DNA of 12,209 bases from an uncultured Lachnospiraceae bacterium (GTDB taxonomy: Bacteria > Bacillota > Clostridia > Lachnospirales > Lachnospiraceae): NCBI GenBank assembly GCA_910586585.1, contig CAJUKA010000118.1:1-12209 (forward strand). The letters are read 5' to 3'. Shown in pieces: positions 1-6,285 of the stretch; within the stretch, counting starts at the first letter, position 1; every line of letters starts with the position of its first letter. A program made the translations under genes and the position numbers. Under the pieces are notes generated by a model. That model was not told the origin of the DNA and searched no databases. It worked only from the letters and a program-made list of their open reading frames with translations.

Positions 1-77
1 GGGTTGAACTGGTTATTCCAAAAGCAAGATATACATATGTTAAGGAACAGTTCGTATCATATCAGGGAGAAGTTTAG
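1..77 (+). CDS. LytTR-type response regulator, C-terminal end only (AgrA-like)
   Basis: Only the last 24 codons and a TAG stop are inside the window, read from base 3. The peptide ends ...LVIPKARYTYVKEQFVSYQG-E-V. The pattern of a short hydrophobic strand, a basic/aromatic stretch and a final Y-x-G resembles the extreme C-terminus of LytTR DNA-binding domains, where the last strand and helix close the fold. The next gene starts at the base after the stop and is an AgrC-like kinase, and agr response regulators normally sit beside their kinases. Three direct-repeat operators of the LytTR kind occur further along. The receiver domain and most of the DNA-binding domain are off the left edge, so the assignment rests mainly on context. 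Confidence 0.6.
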   Translation, partial: VELVIPKARYTYVKEQFVSYQGEV

Positions 78-1379
78 ATGTCTGATTTATTGTCGGAAAT
101 ATTAATTTTATTTTTTGAAGTGTTATGCAGTAAAATATTCTATGAAACATTTGGAAAGGTACGAAAAAAAGGATGGATCAACATTGCTCAGTTGATATTA
201 TTGGAAAGCAGCGTACTTTTAGCTGTAAGGGCATTGTCAGGTATTTTTATATTAAAACAGATTGTTGTAGTTTCAATCTATGCTTTATTTATGTTTTGGC
301 ATGTTAAAATTAGCATACGCAAATCATTTACATTAGCATTGCTGTATCAAGCAATCTTGTTATCAACAGATTATTTAGCATACGCTATTAACAATGAGCT
401 TTGTTTAGGCAGTGAGACAATAGGGAAACAATATAATTTGGAGAATGTGCTAGTCATTCTGCTTGCAAAGGCAATTGTATTTTTGTGTGTTCTTATAATA
501 AAAAAGCAGTTAGGAGATAAATCTACAGATATACTTGTTGACACAGATTGGCTGAAATTACTGATTTTTCCGATATTTACGATTATAATAATAACATCTA
601 TGCTTTCTTTCTTTAAATATGTGGAAACATCGGAGCAGACGATGTTATTATTCATAGGCGCATTTGGCATGATTGGTATGAATATAGTAGTGTTTTATTT
701 AATCAATGATATTGTGGAGAGGGAAACACAGCTATATGAAAATAGGATTTTTCAGCTTCAAGCTAAAAATCAGGCAGAAAAGTATCAATCAATATCGGAA
801 AACTTTGATAGGCAGAAAAAAAGAACACATGAATATAAGAACCAGATTGAATGTATAGAATCCTTGTTGGAGAAAAAACAGTATTCAAAATTAGAGGAGT
901 ATGTAAAGGGAATATGCGGTAAACTGGATAAGGAATTGGATGCTATTGATACTAATAATGTAATAATCAATGCAATTTTAAATACGAAGTATCAGGAGGC
1001 AGATGAAAACGGGATCGTGTTTGTATTACGGGTAAACGATTTGTCGGAGTTGAGGATTGCTGACGAAGATATAGTTACAATATTATCTAATCTGCTGAAT
1101 AATGCGCTTGAGGCATGTAGAAAGTGCGATAGTAGCAGAAGAATATTAAAATTGAAATTTGTTAATGAAGATGGCATGATAAAAATAGGGGTTAGAAATA
1201 CATTTAACAATCCTATTCTTTATGAGAATGGAGAAATAAAATCTACAAAAATGTTGCAGACAGAGGACCACGGAGTGGGAATTAAAAATATCATAGAAGT
1301 TATTGAGAAGTATGATGGTTCCTATGTTATAAAAGATGATAATCAAGAGTTCTACTTTTCAATTATCATTCCGGATTGA
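78..1379 (+). CDS. AgrC-like membrane sensor histidine kinase (GHKL ATPase)
   Basis: This 433-residue protein has about six or seven hydrophobic segments in its first 210 residues (roughly 3-22, 36-55, 60-75, 83-104, 123-142, 160-179 and 187-210). A linker helix follows, then a cytoplasmic kinase core. The likely phosphorylated histidine is H251 in R-T-H-E-Y-K-N-Q, matching the H-x-x-x-N-Q/H layout of AgrC/ComD-type kinases. The ATPase domain has an N-box at 337-346 (S-N-L-L-N-N-A-L-E-A) and a G-box at 398-404 (H-G-V-G-I-K-N). This polytopic sensor plus GHKL layout is that of receptors for cyclic peptide autoinducers. The ATG directly follows the regulator's TAG, with an AGGGAGA ribosome site at 64-70, so the two are co-transcribed. 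Its predicted ligand is the AgrD-derived peptide encoded at 5919-6065. A terminator follows at once. Confidence 0.88.
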   Translation: MSDLLSEILILFFEVLCSKIFYETFGKVRKKGWINIAQLILLESSVLLAVRALSGIFILKQIVVVSIYALFMFWHVKISIRKSFTLALLYQAILLSTDYLAYAINNELCLGSETIGKQYNLENVLVILLAKAIVFLCVLIIKKQLGDKSTDILVDTDWLKLLIFPIFTIIIITSMLSFFKYVETSEQTMLLFIGAFGMIGMNIVVFYLINDIVERETQLYENRIFQLQAKNQAEKYQSISENFDRQKKRTHEYKNQIECIESLLEKKQYSKLEEYVKGICGKLDKELDAIDTNNVIINAILNTKYQEADENGIVFVLRVNDLSELRIADEDIVTILSNLLNNALEACRKCDSSRRILKLKFVNEDGMIKIGVRNTFNNPILYENGEIKSTKMLQTEDHGVGIKNIIEVIEKYDGSYVIKDDNQEFYFSIIIPD

Positions 1380-1380
1380 T

Positions 1381-1426
1381 AAAAAGCATCTTATAAAGTC
1401 AGATTGACAGTATGGGATGCTTTTTT
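1381..1426 (+). terminator. Rho-independent terminator of the regulator-kinase operon
   Basis: It starts one base after the kinase stop. The outer stem pairs AAAAAGCATC (1381-1390) with GATGCTTTTTT (1416-1426). Inside, ATA/TAT and GTCA/TGAC pair around a GAT loop at 1402-1404, separated by symmetric two-base internal loops. The right arm runs into six T residues. It ends four bases before the first operator repeat of the next promoter, so module 1 is a separate transcription unit. Confidence 0.75.
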
Positions 1427-1430
1427 CATG

Positions 1431-1497
1431 TCATTTTCTGCAATAAGCGGTCACTTTCTGCAAAGCATATTGCAATCTTTTTTATTATGTATAAAAT
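1431..1497 (+). promoter_or_regulatory. Promoter P1 with LytTR-type direct-repeat operator (RiPP module 1)
   Basis: Two direct repeats, TCATTTTCTGCAA at 1431 and TCACTTTCTGCAA at 1451, are spaced 20 bp. A -35-like TTGCAA is at 1470-1475 and a -10-like TAAAAT at 1492-1497, with 16 bp between them. The -35 begins 10 bp after the G of the second TTTCTG, exactly as in the promoters at 5242 and 9471. Paired repeats about two helical turns apart, just upstream of a weak -35, are typical of operators for LytTR regulators such as AgrA, and the core resembles the clostridial VirR box. Binding by the regulator at 1-77 is inferred. Confidence 0.72.
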
Positions 1498-1525
1498 TAA
1501 AATATATATCAAAGGAGGTTGTAGC

Positions 1526-2110
1526 ATGGGTGTTGATTCTATATTAGGTAATTTTTCTGTTCAGACACAGAACGTTAAAAGGTCTACATCAGGAGTAGCA
1601 GGTACTAATCAAGCACAGCAGATATCAGAGACTGAGAAATTGGAAATCTTTAAGAAAGAGATTTGGAAAGAAATAGATTCTATGTCGTGGGGATCAAATA
1701 TTTCTGTACAAATAACAGATAGTGCATTTGAAAAGATGATGGTGGATAAAGAGTTTAAAAACAAGATGATGAATATCATCAGAGAAGATGCCCGTGGATC
1801 AAATATGATGTGCGGTGGGACTCTAATACAAATTGATGAAAATGGGTATAAAGGTTATTCTTATATGCAGGATCATGCAAAAGAGGCAGGGAGAGCATTT
1901 GATGCCCACTCTAAGGACAAGGATAGCTTTTATGCGAAAAAATGTAAAAAGGATGAGTTAAATGAACTTTGGGAGAAAGAGAGATTAAAGAAACGTCAAC
2001 AGCAGGAAAAAATTGATGATGAGTATTTGGAAAGTTTGCGTCTGAAAGAGATATTTCATCATAAAGAAGAAGTTGCAAAATTGTATGAGGAAAAAACGGT
2101 CAAAATGTAA
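1526..2110 (+). CDS. Uncharacterised charged protein, first gene of RiPP module 1 (possibly DUF6033-like)
   Basis: This 194-residue soluble protein has no signal peptide or membrane segment. The ATG at 1526 is chosen because AAAGGAGG lies 7 bases upstream (1511-1518). The same frame is open back to 1412, but that would place the start upstream of promoter P1. Residues 1-55 are Ser/Thr/Gln-rich. A compact part from about 58 to 125 contains V-Q-I-T-D-S-A-F-E-K-M, and residues 140-190 are strongly charged and probably helical or coiled coil. The layout recurs in the protein at 9611, which also opens a RiPP operon behind the same kind of operator. From memory it resembles small Lachnospiraceae proteins labelled DUF6033; that label is uncertain. 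Function is unknown: it could be a chaperone, an immunity factor or an unrelated quorum-regulated product. It has a single Cys pair far apart (C96, C140), so it does not look like a RiPP substrate. Confidence 0.78.
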   Translation: MGVDSILGNFSVQTQNVKRSTSGVAGTNQAQQISETEKLEIFKKEIWKEIDSMSWGSNISVQITDSAFEKMMVDKEFKNKMMNIIREDARGSNMMCGGTLIQIDENGYKGYSYMQDHAKEAGRAFDAHSKDKDSFYAKKCKKDELNELWEKERLKKRQQQEKIDDEYLESLRLKEIFHHKEEVAKLYEEKTVKM

Positions 2111-2172
2111 TGTATATGTAATTACCATAATTAGGTAAATTATATAAATATATTAGGAAAGGAGGAATGAGC

Positions 2173-2367
2173 ATGAAAAGAACATTAGGAAAGAAAAACA
2201 GTGTACAGGATGGTACGCTGGTGGCTTTTGCTAATTGTAGTTGTGATTCAATGTGTAGCATTTTGGGATGTGACTGCAGTACAAGCGATACAGCAAGCAA
2301 TACCTTAAGATTGCAGAATTATTCTAAGCTGTTGACAAAAGCAATCTCAGGAACATGGGCATATTAA
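2173..2367 (+). CDS. Cys-rich RiPP precursor peptide 1 (CLI_3235/Clo7bot family)
   Basis: The 64-residue peptide has the leader block T-L-G-K-K-N-S-V-Q-D-G-T-L-V-A-F, then a Cys-rich core with C22, C24, C28, C33 and C35, then a 29-residue tail rich in Ser, Thr and Leu. The leader motif LGKKN...GTL-AF followed by closely spaced cysteines is the hallmark I know for the CLI_3235 (Clo7bot) precursor family, which is found beside CcpM radical SAM maturases. The ATG at 2173 is preferred over the in-frame ATG at 2167, because GGAGG at 2161-2165 leaves 7 bases to the former and only 1 to the latter. CcpM1, 79 bases downstream, probably forms thioether links from these cysteines (inferred). The leader-core border is likely near residues 20-21. 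The long tail after the last Cys is notable. Confidence 0.85.
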   Translation: MKRTLGKKNSVQDGTLVAFANCSCDSMCSILGCDCSTSDTASNTLRLQNYSKLLTKAISGTWAY

Positions 2368-2392
2368 AGTTAAGAGCAACACGGCATATGAG

Positions 2393-2419
2393 GGTGGGCA
2401 GTACTATGTATTGTCCACC
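2393..2419 (+). promoter_or_regulatory. Intercistronic hairpin between precursor 1 and its maturase
   Basis: GGTGGGCA (2393-2400) pairs with TGTCCACC (2412-2419), including one G-T wobble, around an 11-base loop. It is followed by AATATTATAA and not by a T-run, so it is not a clear terminator. Its position suggests mRNA 3'-end protection or partial attenuation, letting precursor transcripts outnumber maturase transcripts. That role is inferred. Confidence 0.45.
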
Positions 2420-2446
2420 TAATATTATAAGGAAAGTTGGATTAAG

Positions 2447-3853
2447 ATGAATGATAAAATTCCATTTGTAAAATTGTTTCAGACACTAGATAATTGTTAT
2501 TTTTTTGATGTAAATAGCAATTCAATAGTGCGTATTAATGAGACTGCATTTCATAAGATAGAGAGTTTAATTGCAGGGAATGATACTTTGAATCAGGATA
2601 TAGATATTGTGAGACTAAAAAAACGTGGATATTTAAAAGCTAATAATGATAATATTATAGTAGAACATTCAGCATTAAATACAGTTAGCGAATATATGAA
2701 TGGTAATATAAGACAGCTTATTTTGCAGGTTACACAGAATTGTAATTTGAGATGTAAGTATTGTGTTTATTCTGGTTCATATGTCAATCGAACTCATACA
2801 AAAAAGAGAATGAGCTTTGAAATCGCAAAGCAGGCAGTGGATTTTTATTTTGCACATAATATAAATAAAGATGCAGGTGTAATTAGTTTTTACGGCGGAG
2901 AACCTTTGTTGGAAATGGATCTTATCAAGAAAGTTGTTGCTTATAGTGAAAAGTTATATGAGGGGAAAGAATTGAGGTTTAATATGACTTCAAATGCTAC
3001 TTTATTAACGGATGAAATAGCAGATTTTTTATATGAGCATAATTTTAATCTTACAATTAGTTTGGATGGTCCTGAAGAAGTACATAACCAAAGCAGAGTA
3101 TTTGCAGACAGTAAAACAGGTACTTTTCATTGTATTATAAAAAATTTGGAGAAAATGATAGATCGATATCCAGATTTTATTTCCAATATAAGTTTTAATG
3201 CTGTGCTAGATATATCGAATGATTTTAAATGCAGTAGTAATTTTTTTACATATAATTTTATGAAAGATACAGTCGTTGGTGCAACAACACTAAATGAAAA
3301 TGGTAACAAACAAGAAATTCAGTATAGTGAGATGTTTGATATAAATTATCGGTATGAATTGTTTAAATGCTATTTAAAGTATATTGGAAGATTAGATAAA
3401 AAGTTTGCCTCCAAAATAGTAGATAGTCAAGTGGGATCGTTAAAACAAGAAATACATGAAAAAATAAAAGCTCCATATAGCCGGGGAAAAACATGCCATC
3501 CATCAGGACCATGCATAGCTGGAGCAGTAAGGTTGTTTGTGACAGTTGAAGGGGTTTTTTATCCTTGCGAAAGAGTAAGTGAAACTTGTAGCGCATATGT
3601 TATAGGTAATTTGCAGGACGGATTTGATATAGAAAAAATAAAAAGTTTATTAAATATAGGTGCATTAACATCTGAACAATGTAAAAATTGTTGGGCAATA
3701 GAGTACTGTAATTCATGTGCATCTGGCATAGATGATGGAGATAAACTGTGTCCGGAAAAACGATTGGCACGATGTAAAGATATCAAAAAAGGGTGTGAGT
3801 TAAGAATGATTGAATATTGTACATTGAGAGAAATGGGGTGTAGTTTTGAATAG
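2447..3853 (+). CDS. ccpM: Radical SAM/SPASM Cys-rich peptide maturase (CcpM type), copy 1
   Basis: This 468-residue protein has three parts. The N-terminal ~85 residues resemble the leader-recognition (RRE/PqqD-like) segment of RiPP maturases. A radical SAM core has the cluster-binding C99-x3-C103-x2-C106 within N-C-N-L-R-C-K-Y-C and the SAM-binding G-G-E-P at 150-153. The SPASM-like C-terminus has many cysteines (C350, C356, C374, C381, C412, C415, C421, C424, C435, C443) to hold auxiliary 4Fe-4S clusters. Such enzymes abstract hydrogen from a peptide residue and let a Cys thiolate form a thioether; here the likely substrate is the precursor at 2173. It acts in the cytoplasm and depends on SAM. 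The ATG at 2447 has AAGGAAAG about 10 bases upstream. It overlaps the next gene by 8 bases. It shares a 25-residue identical run (93-117) with the copy at 10734. Confidence 0.9.
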   Translation: MNDKIPFVKLFQTLDNCYFFDVNSNSIVRINETAFHKIESLIAGNDTLNQDIDIVRLKKRGYLKANNDNIIVEHSALNTVSEYMNGNIRQLILQVTQNCNLRCKYCVYSGSYVNRTHTKKRMSFEIAKQAVDFYFAHNINKDAGVISFYGGEPLLEMDLIKKVVAYSEKLYEGKELRFNMTSNATLLTDEIADFLYEHNFNLTISLDGPEEVHNQSRVFADSKTGTFHCIIKNLEKMIDRYPDFISNISFNAVLDISNDFKCSSNFFTYNFMKDTVVGATTLNENGNKQEIQYSEMFDINYRYELFKCYLKYIGRLDKKFASKIVDSQVGSLKQEIHEKIKAPYSRGKTCHPSGPCIAGAVRLFVTVEGVFYPCERVSETCSAYVIGNLQDGFDIEKIKSLLNIGALTSEQCKNCWAIEYCNSCASGIDDGDKLCPEKRLARCKDIKKGCELRMIEYCTLREMGCSFE

Positions 3854-4946
3854 AATTGCAGTATTTCCATATGATGAGAATTTTTATCCTTTTTTAAAAT
3901 ATTCTGAAAATATGATTGGTTTTGAAATAAGTAAGGTATTTAGCGTTCGTGGTTGGGGGTATGTTGGAAAAAAGATATTTGATGTTTCGGATGAGATATC
4001 AAGAAATATGCTTGTGGAAGATATATCTGAGAAAATGGATGTAGAGGAATTTGATATTTTTCTACTAGCTGAACCAGAGCATTATGTAGATGAAAATTAC
4101 ATAATTCAAATAATAGATAGAATAGCTCGAATGAATAAAACAATTTGGATTTTTAAAAGATTGTCCGATGAGTTAATTGTTAAAGTAAATACTATCTGTA
4201 AACAGAATAGAGTTGAAGTAAAAATTTTTTCAAGTATGATGGAAAGTGTTACTTTTGATGGAGAAGAAATCTTGTATGATATTAGTACACCTATTATAGC
4301 AGTTGCCGGTATGGGGGAAAAAACTAACAAAATGGAGCTGCAAATAGATTTGGCTATTTCGTTACAAAAAGACAAGTATAAAATTGTATGGATATCCAGT
4401 AGAAATGAAGCTGTTTTGTATAGTGGTCAGAGATTTCCAGAGTTTATGTACGATGAGGGAGTATCAGAAAAGAAAAAAATCTTAATGTATAATCATTATT
4501 TAAAATGGATTGAACAGTCTGAAAAGCCGGATGTAATATTAGTTGGTATTCCAGGAGGGATAATGCCGGATAGCAAAAAACAAGTGGGATATTTTGGGAT
4601 AACTTCCTATGAGGTTTTAAACGCAATAAATCCTGATTACTTTATCATGTCACTCTATGGTAATACTTTAGGGAAAAACTATTTAGATGAGCTGCGTAAT
4701 GTGATGAAGTATAAGTTTAATGTAGAAGTGGATAGTTTTTATGTTGGCAATGCAGAACAAGATGCGTATTCATTGGATAAACTGACACCAATTGAATATA
4801 TACATTTAGGGCAATTAGTGGTAGATAAAAGGGTAAAGGATGTAGATTATACAGAAATACCAATATATACTTGTAGCACTATTTCGCAACTATACAAAAA
4901 CATGATTGAGAGATTAGGAGAATATGATGATTTTCAATCATTGTGA
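3846..4946 (+). CDS. TIGR04066-family peptide maturation system protein
   Basis: The 366-residue cytoplasmic protein starts I-A-V-F-P-Y-D, as expected for this family, which co-occurs with CcpM maturases and Clo7bot-type precursors. The start is TTG at 3846, inside the maturase reading frame, with GGGGTG at 3835-3840 giving 5 bases of spacing; the overlap implies translational coupling. The region 148-240 looks nucleotide-binding-like: strand I-I-A-V-A-G, then G-M-G-E-K-T-N-K (a degenerate P-loop without the usual G-K-T/S), a helix, E-A-V-L-Y at 188-192 and P-D-V-I-L-V-G-I-P-G-G at 228-238. A comparable domain occurs at the end of the S8 protease encoded at 6286. The biochemical role is not known to me; an accessory or scaffold role in peptide modification is inferred. 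The family label rests on recognition and neighbourhood. Confidence 0.75.
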   Translation: MNRIAVFPYDENFYPFLKYSENMIGFEISKVFSVRGWGYVGKKIFDVSDEISRNMLVEDISEKMDVEEFDIFLLAEPEHYVDENYIIQIIDRIARMNKTIWIFKRLSDELIVKVNTICKQNRVEVKIFSSMMESVTFDGEEILYDISTPIIAVAGMGEKTNKMELQIDLAISLQKDKYKIVWISSRNEAVLYSGQRFPEFMYDEGVSEKKKILMYNHYLKWIEQSEKPDVILVGIPGGIMPDSKKQVGYFGITSYEVLNAINPDYFIMSLYGNTLGKNYLDELRNVMKYKFNVEVDSFYVGNAEQDAYSLDKLTPIEYIHLGQLVVDKRVKDVDYTEIPIYTCSTISQLYKNMIERLGEYDDFQSL

Positions 4947-4958
4947 ATGGAGGCTAAA

Positions 4959-5213
4959 ATGGAAGAAAAGATTAAAGAAATGATCAAGGCAACACTAAAT
5001 GTAAATATAGACAATATGACAGAGGAAGATAAAGATTATCCGCTTTTATCTAAAAAATTTGATGTGATGCCATATCAAATGCTTGTTTTTTTTACAAGAG
5101 TTGAGAAAGAGTTTAGTATAAAGATTCCTGATGAAACAATAACAGAAGGAAAATTTAATTCATATAATGATATTTCAAAAATAATAATAGATTTAGTTAA
5201 AGAAAAAATATAG
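4959..5213 (+). CDS. Acyl-carrier-related peptide maturation protein (TIGR04069-like)
   Basis: The 84-residue protein has an acyl-carrier-like pattern: an N-terminal amphipathic helix (K-I-K-E-M-I-K), an acidic loop, a helix ending R-V-E-K-E-F-S-I-K-I-P-D-E (47-59) and a last helix I-S-K-I-I-I-D-L-V. In true carriers the helix before E-x-E-F starts with D-S-L, and the Ser holds phosphopantetheine. Here that site aligns with M37-P38-Y39, so there is no attachable Ser and the fold has probably been recruited as a docking or recognition module. The ATG at 4959 is preferred, since GGAGG at 4949-4953 lies 5 bases upstream; the in-frame ATG at 4947 overlaps the ribosome site. It directly follows the TIGR04066 gene, the known companion of this family. 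No clear terminator follows before the agrB promoter. Confidence 0.75.
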   Translation: MEEKIKEMIKATLNVNIDNMTEEDKDYPLLSKKFDVMPYQMLVFFTRVEKEFSIKIPDETITEGKFNSYNDISKIIIDLVKEKI

Positions 5214-5241
5214 GTGATGGAAAATATAAAGTTTTGCTGTA

Positions 5242-5309
5242 CCATTTTCTGCTTAAATGTGTCCACTTTCTGCAAAATGTATTGTTTTATTTGTGATTTT
5301 CTTTATACT
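5242..5309 (+). promoter_or_regulatory. Promoter P2 with LytTR-type direct-repeat operator (agrBD)
   Basis: The direct repeats CCATTTTCTGC (5242) and CCACTTTCTGCAAAA (5263) are spaced 21 bp. A -35-like TTGTTT is at 5282-5287 and TATACT at 5304-5309, with a 16-bp spacer. The -35 starts 10 bp after the G of the second TTTCTG. This predicts a short leader of about 20 bases before agrB and positive feedback on the autoinducer genes, as in staphylococcal agr P2. Readthrough from module 1 may add to expression. Confidence 0.72.
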
Positions 5310-5334
5310 TAATAGAAAGGAGAGGCACAAAAAT

Positions 5335-5922
5335 ATGATAGAAAAGATGGTATTGAATGTAGTAAATCTAATGGAAACAAAAAAAATAATAGAAAAGTCT
5401 AACAGTGAATATTATGAATATGCTTTGGTATCATTAGCAGAACGTATAATAGCAGTTGGAACTATGCTGGCTATTGGTATACTTTTTGAGCAGTTCATAC
5501 CGACAATTATTTTTCTTGTTTTTTTTCTTTCTTTAAGAAAACGAACGGGAGGTTATCATGCAGATAAATTCTGGCAGTGCTATCTTGTGACAATCATAAC
5601 TTATATCGGGGTTATCAAAGTAGCTGTGGCACTTTCTGAAAAGTCCTCTGTTGCTATGTATGCGATATTGGTTCTTGCAGTGCTTATTATTGAGGTTATA
5701 GGAACGGTAAACCATCCAAACATTGATCTTGATAAGGGAGAATTGAGGGAAACTAAAAGAGCAGCCAGATTACTTGTATTGATGGAGGCGGCAATAATTG
5801 CAATGTTGGTTGCTTTAGGAATTAATCAATTATATGTAAGTTATATGTCAATAGCTATTATTTTGTGTTCATCCTTGATGTGCTTAGCAAAAATATTAAA
5901 ACAGGAGGTAAAGGTAAAATGA
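5335..5922 (+). CDS. agrB: AgrB autoinducer-processing membrane endopeptidase
   Basis: The 195-residue integral membrane protein has about six hydrophobic segments (roughly 33-50, 52-68, 83-99, 105-123, 145-162 and 166-185). The catalytic motif is R-K-R-T-G-G-Y-H75-A-D-K-F-W-Q-C82. Its His and Cys are seven residues apart, as in AgrB cysteine peptidases, and the preceding basic G-G-Y/C-H block is also typical. AgrB cuts the C-terminal tail from AgrD and forms the thiolactone ring. The ATG at 5335 is chosen because GAAAGGAGAG (5315-5324) lies upstream; a longer frame from 5257 would begin inside the operator of P2. It overlaps agrD in an ATGA. It sits apart from the regulator-kinase pair, with RiPP module 1 between them, so the agr locus is split. 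Confidence 0.93.
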   Translation: MIEKMVLNVVNLMETKKIIEKSNSEYYEYALVSLAERIIAVGTMLAIGILFEQFIPTIIFLVFFLSLRKRTGGYHADKFWQCYLVTIITYIGVIKVAVALSEKSSVAMYAILVLAVLIIEVIGTVNHPNIDLDKGELRETKRAARLLVLMEAAIIAMLVALGINQLYVSYMSIAIILCSSLMCLAKILKQEVKVK

Positions 5923-6065
5923 GAAATGCAGAAAAATTAACAGACACGATCTTGAAGGCAGTGGAGAAGGTTGCTCGGAATGAAGTGGAAAAGAACGTGC
6001 TTGGCGGAGCGCCTAAATGTTCAGCGATTTATCATCAACCGAAAAGACCAAAGAAAACTAAATAA
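5919..6065 (+). CDS. agrD: AgrD cyclic lactone autoinducer precursor
   Basis: The 48-residue peptide has an N-terminal amphipathic helix with many Lys/Glu (T-I-L-K-A-V-E-K-V-A-R), then G-G-A-P-K-C-S-A-I-Y-H-Q-P-K-R-P and a basic tail. One Cys (C34) followed four residues later by an aromatic, then H/E-Q-P-K-x-P, is the usual clostridial AgrD pattern. The mature signal is probably a five-residue thiolactone ring C-S-A-I-Y with zero to a few N-terminal residues; the exact ends are inferred. AgrB would cut after Y38 and a second peptidase would trim the N-side. Its ATG overlaps the agrB stop (ATGA), with AGGAGG at 5903-5908. Confidence 0.88.
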   Translation: MRNAEKLTDTILKAVEKVARNEVEKNVLGGAPKCSAIYHQPKRPKKTK

Positions 6066-6112
6066 TGGATGTATTGTTGTGTATAAGTCAGCATATGCGC
6101 AATGAATTTTGT

Positions 6113-6154
6113 GGGCTGCGGCACTAAGCAATTAGTGCGCAGTCCGTTTGTTTT
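6113..6154 (+). terminator. Rho-independent terminator after agrBD
   Basis: GGGCTGC plus GCACTAA (6113-6119 and 6121-6127, with one bulged G at 6120) pair with TTAGTGC and GCAGTCC (6132-6145) around a GCAA loop. One G-T wobble is included. GTTTGTTTT follows at 6146-6154, so the T-run is interrupted but usable. It separates the agrBD unit from the protease/exporter unit. Confidence 0.7.
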
Positions 6155-6192
6155 GAAGAATTATATTATTAAAAATATTTGTGTGGTTGATT

Positions 6193-6222
6193 TTGTAACG
6201 AATTAAAAATGAGTGGTAAAAT
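6193..6222 (+). promoter_or_regulatory. Candidate promoter for protease-exporter operon (extended -10)
   Basis: TTGTAA (6193-6198), an 18-bp spacer and TAAAAT (6217-6222) are preceded by TG one base upstream (6214-6215), giving an extended -10. It lies after the agrBD terminator and before the protease. No TTTCTGCA repeat is present, so this unit appears to be outside the quorum-sensing operator set. Sigma-70-like hits are common in AT-rich DNA, so support is modest. Confidence 0.4.
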
Positions 6223-6285
6223 ATGAAATTGTAGAAAAAGGAAATGTATGGATAAGCAGAAGAATTGCATAATCTGAGGTATGTC

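Noticed and set aside
371..670. 99-codon minus-strand frame opposite the kinase membrane domain
   Set aside because: It has no ribosome site or recognisable motif and overlaps fully a well-supported gene. Other minus-strand frames in the window are of the same kind.
1412..1525. Longer version of the first module 1 protein (38 extra residues)
   Set aside because: It would begin inside the terminator and span the operator and promoter. AAAGGAGG directly supports the ATG at 1526.
2113..2146. AT-rich inverted repeat between the first module 1 gene and precursor 1
   Set aside because: The arms pair only with two bulges and consist mostly of A/T, as expected by chance in this composition. There is no T-run and no clear promoter.
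5257..5334. Longer agrB reading frame with 26 extra N-terminal residues
   Set aside because: The upstream start falls between the two operator repeats and before the predicted -10, so it would not be transcribed from P2. The ATG at 5335 has its own ribosome site.
6065..6127. 20-codon frame (TAATG-coupled to agrD) with two cysteines
   Set aside because: There is no ribosome site, and its stop lies in the left arm of the agrBD terminator; it is most likely a chance frame.
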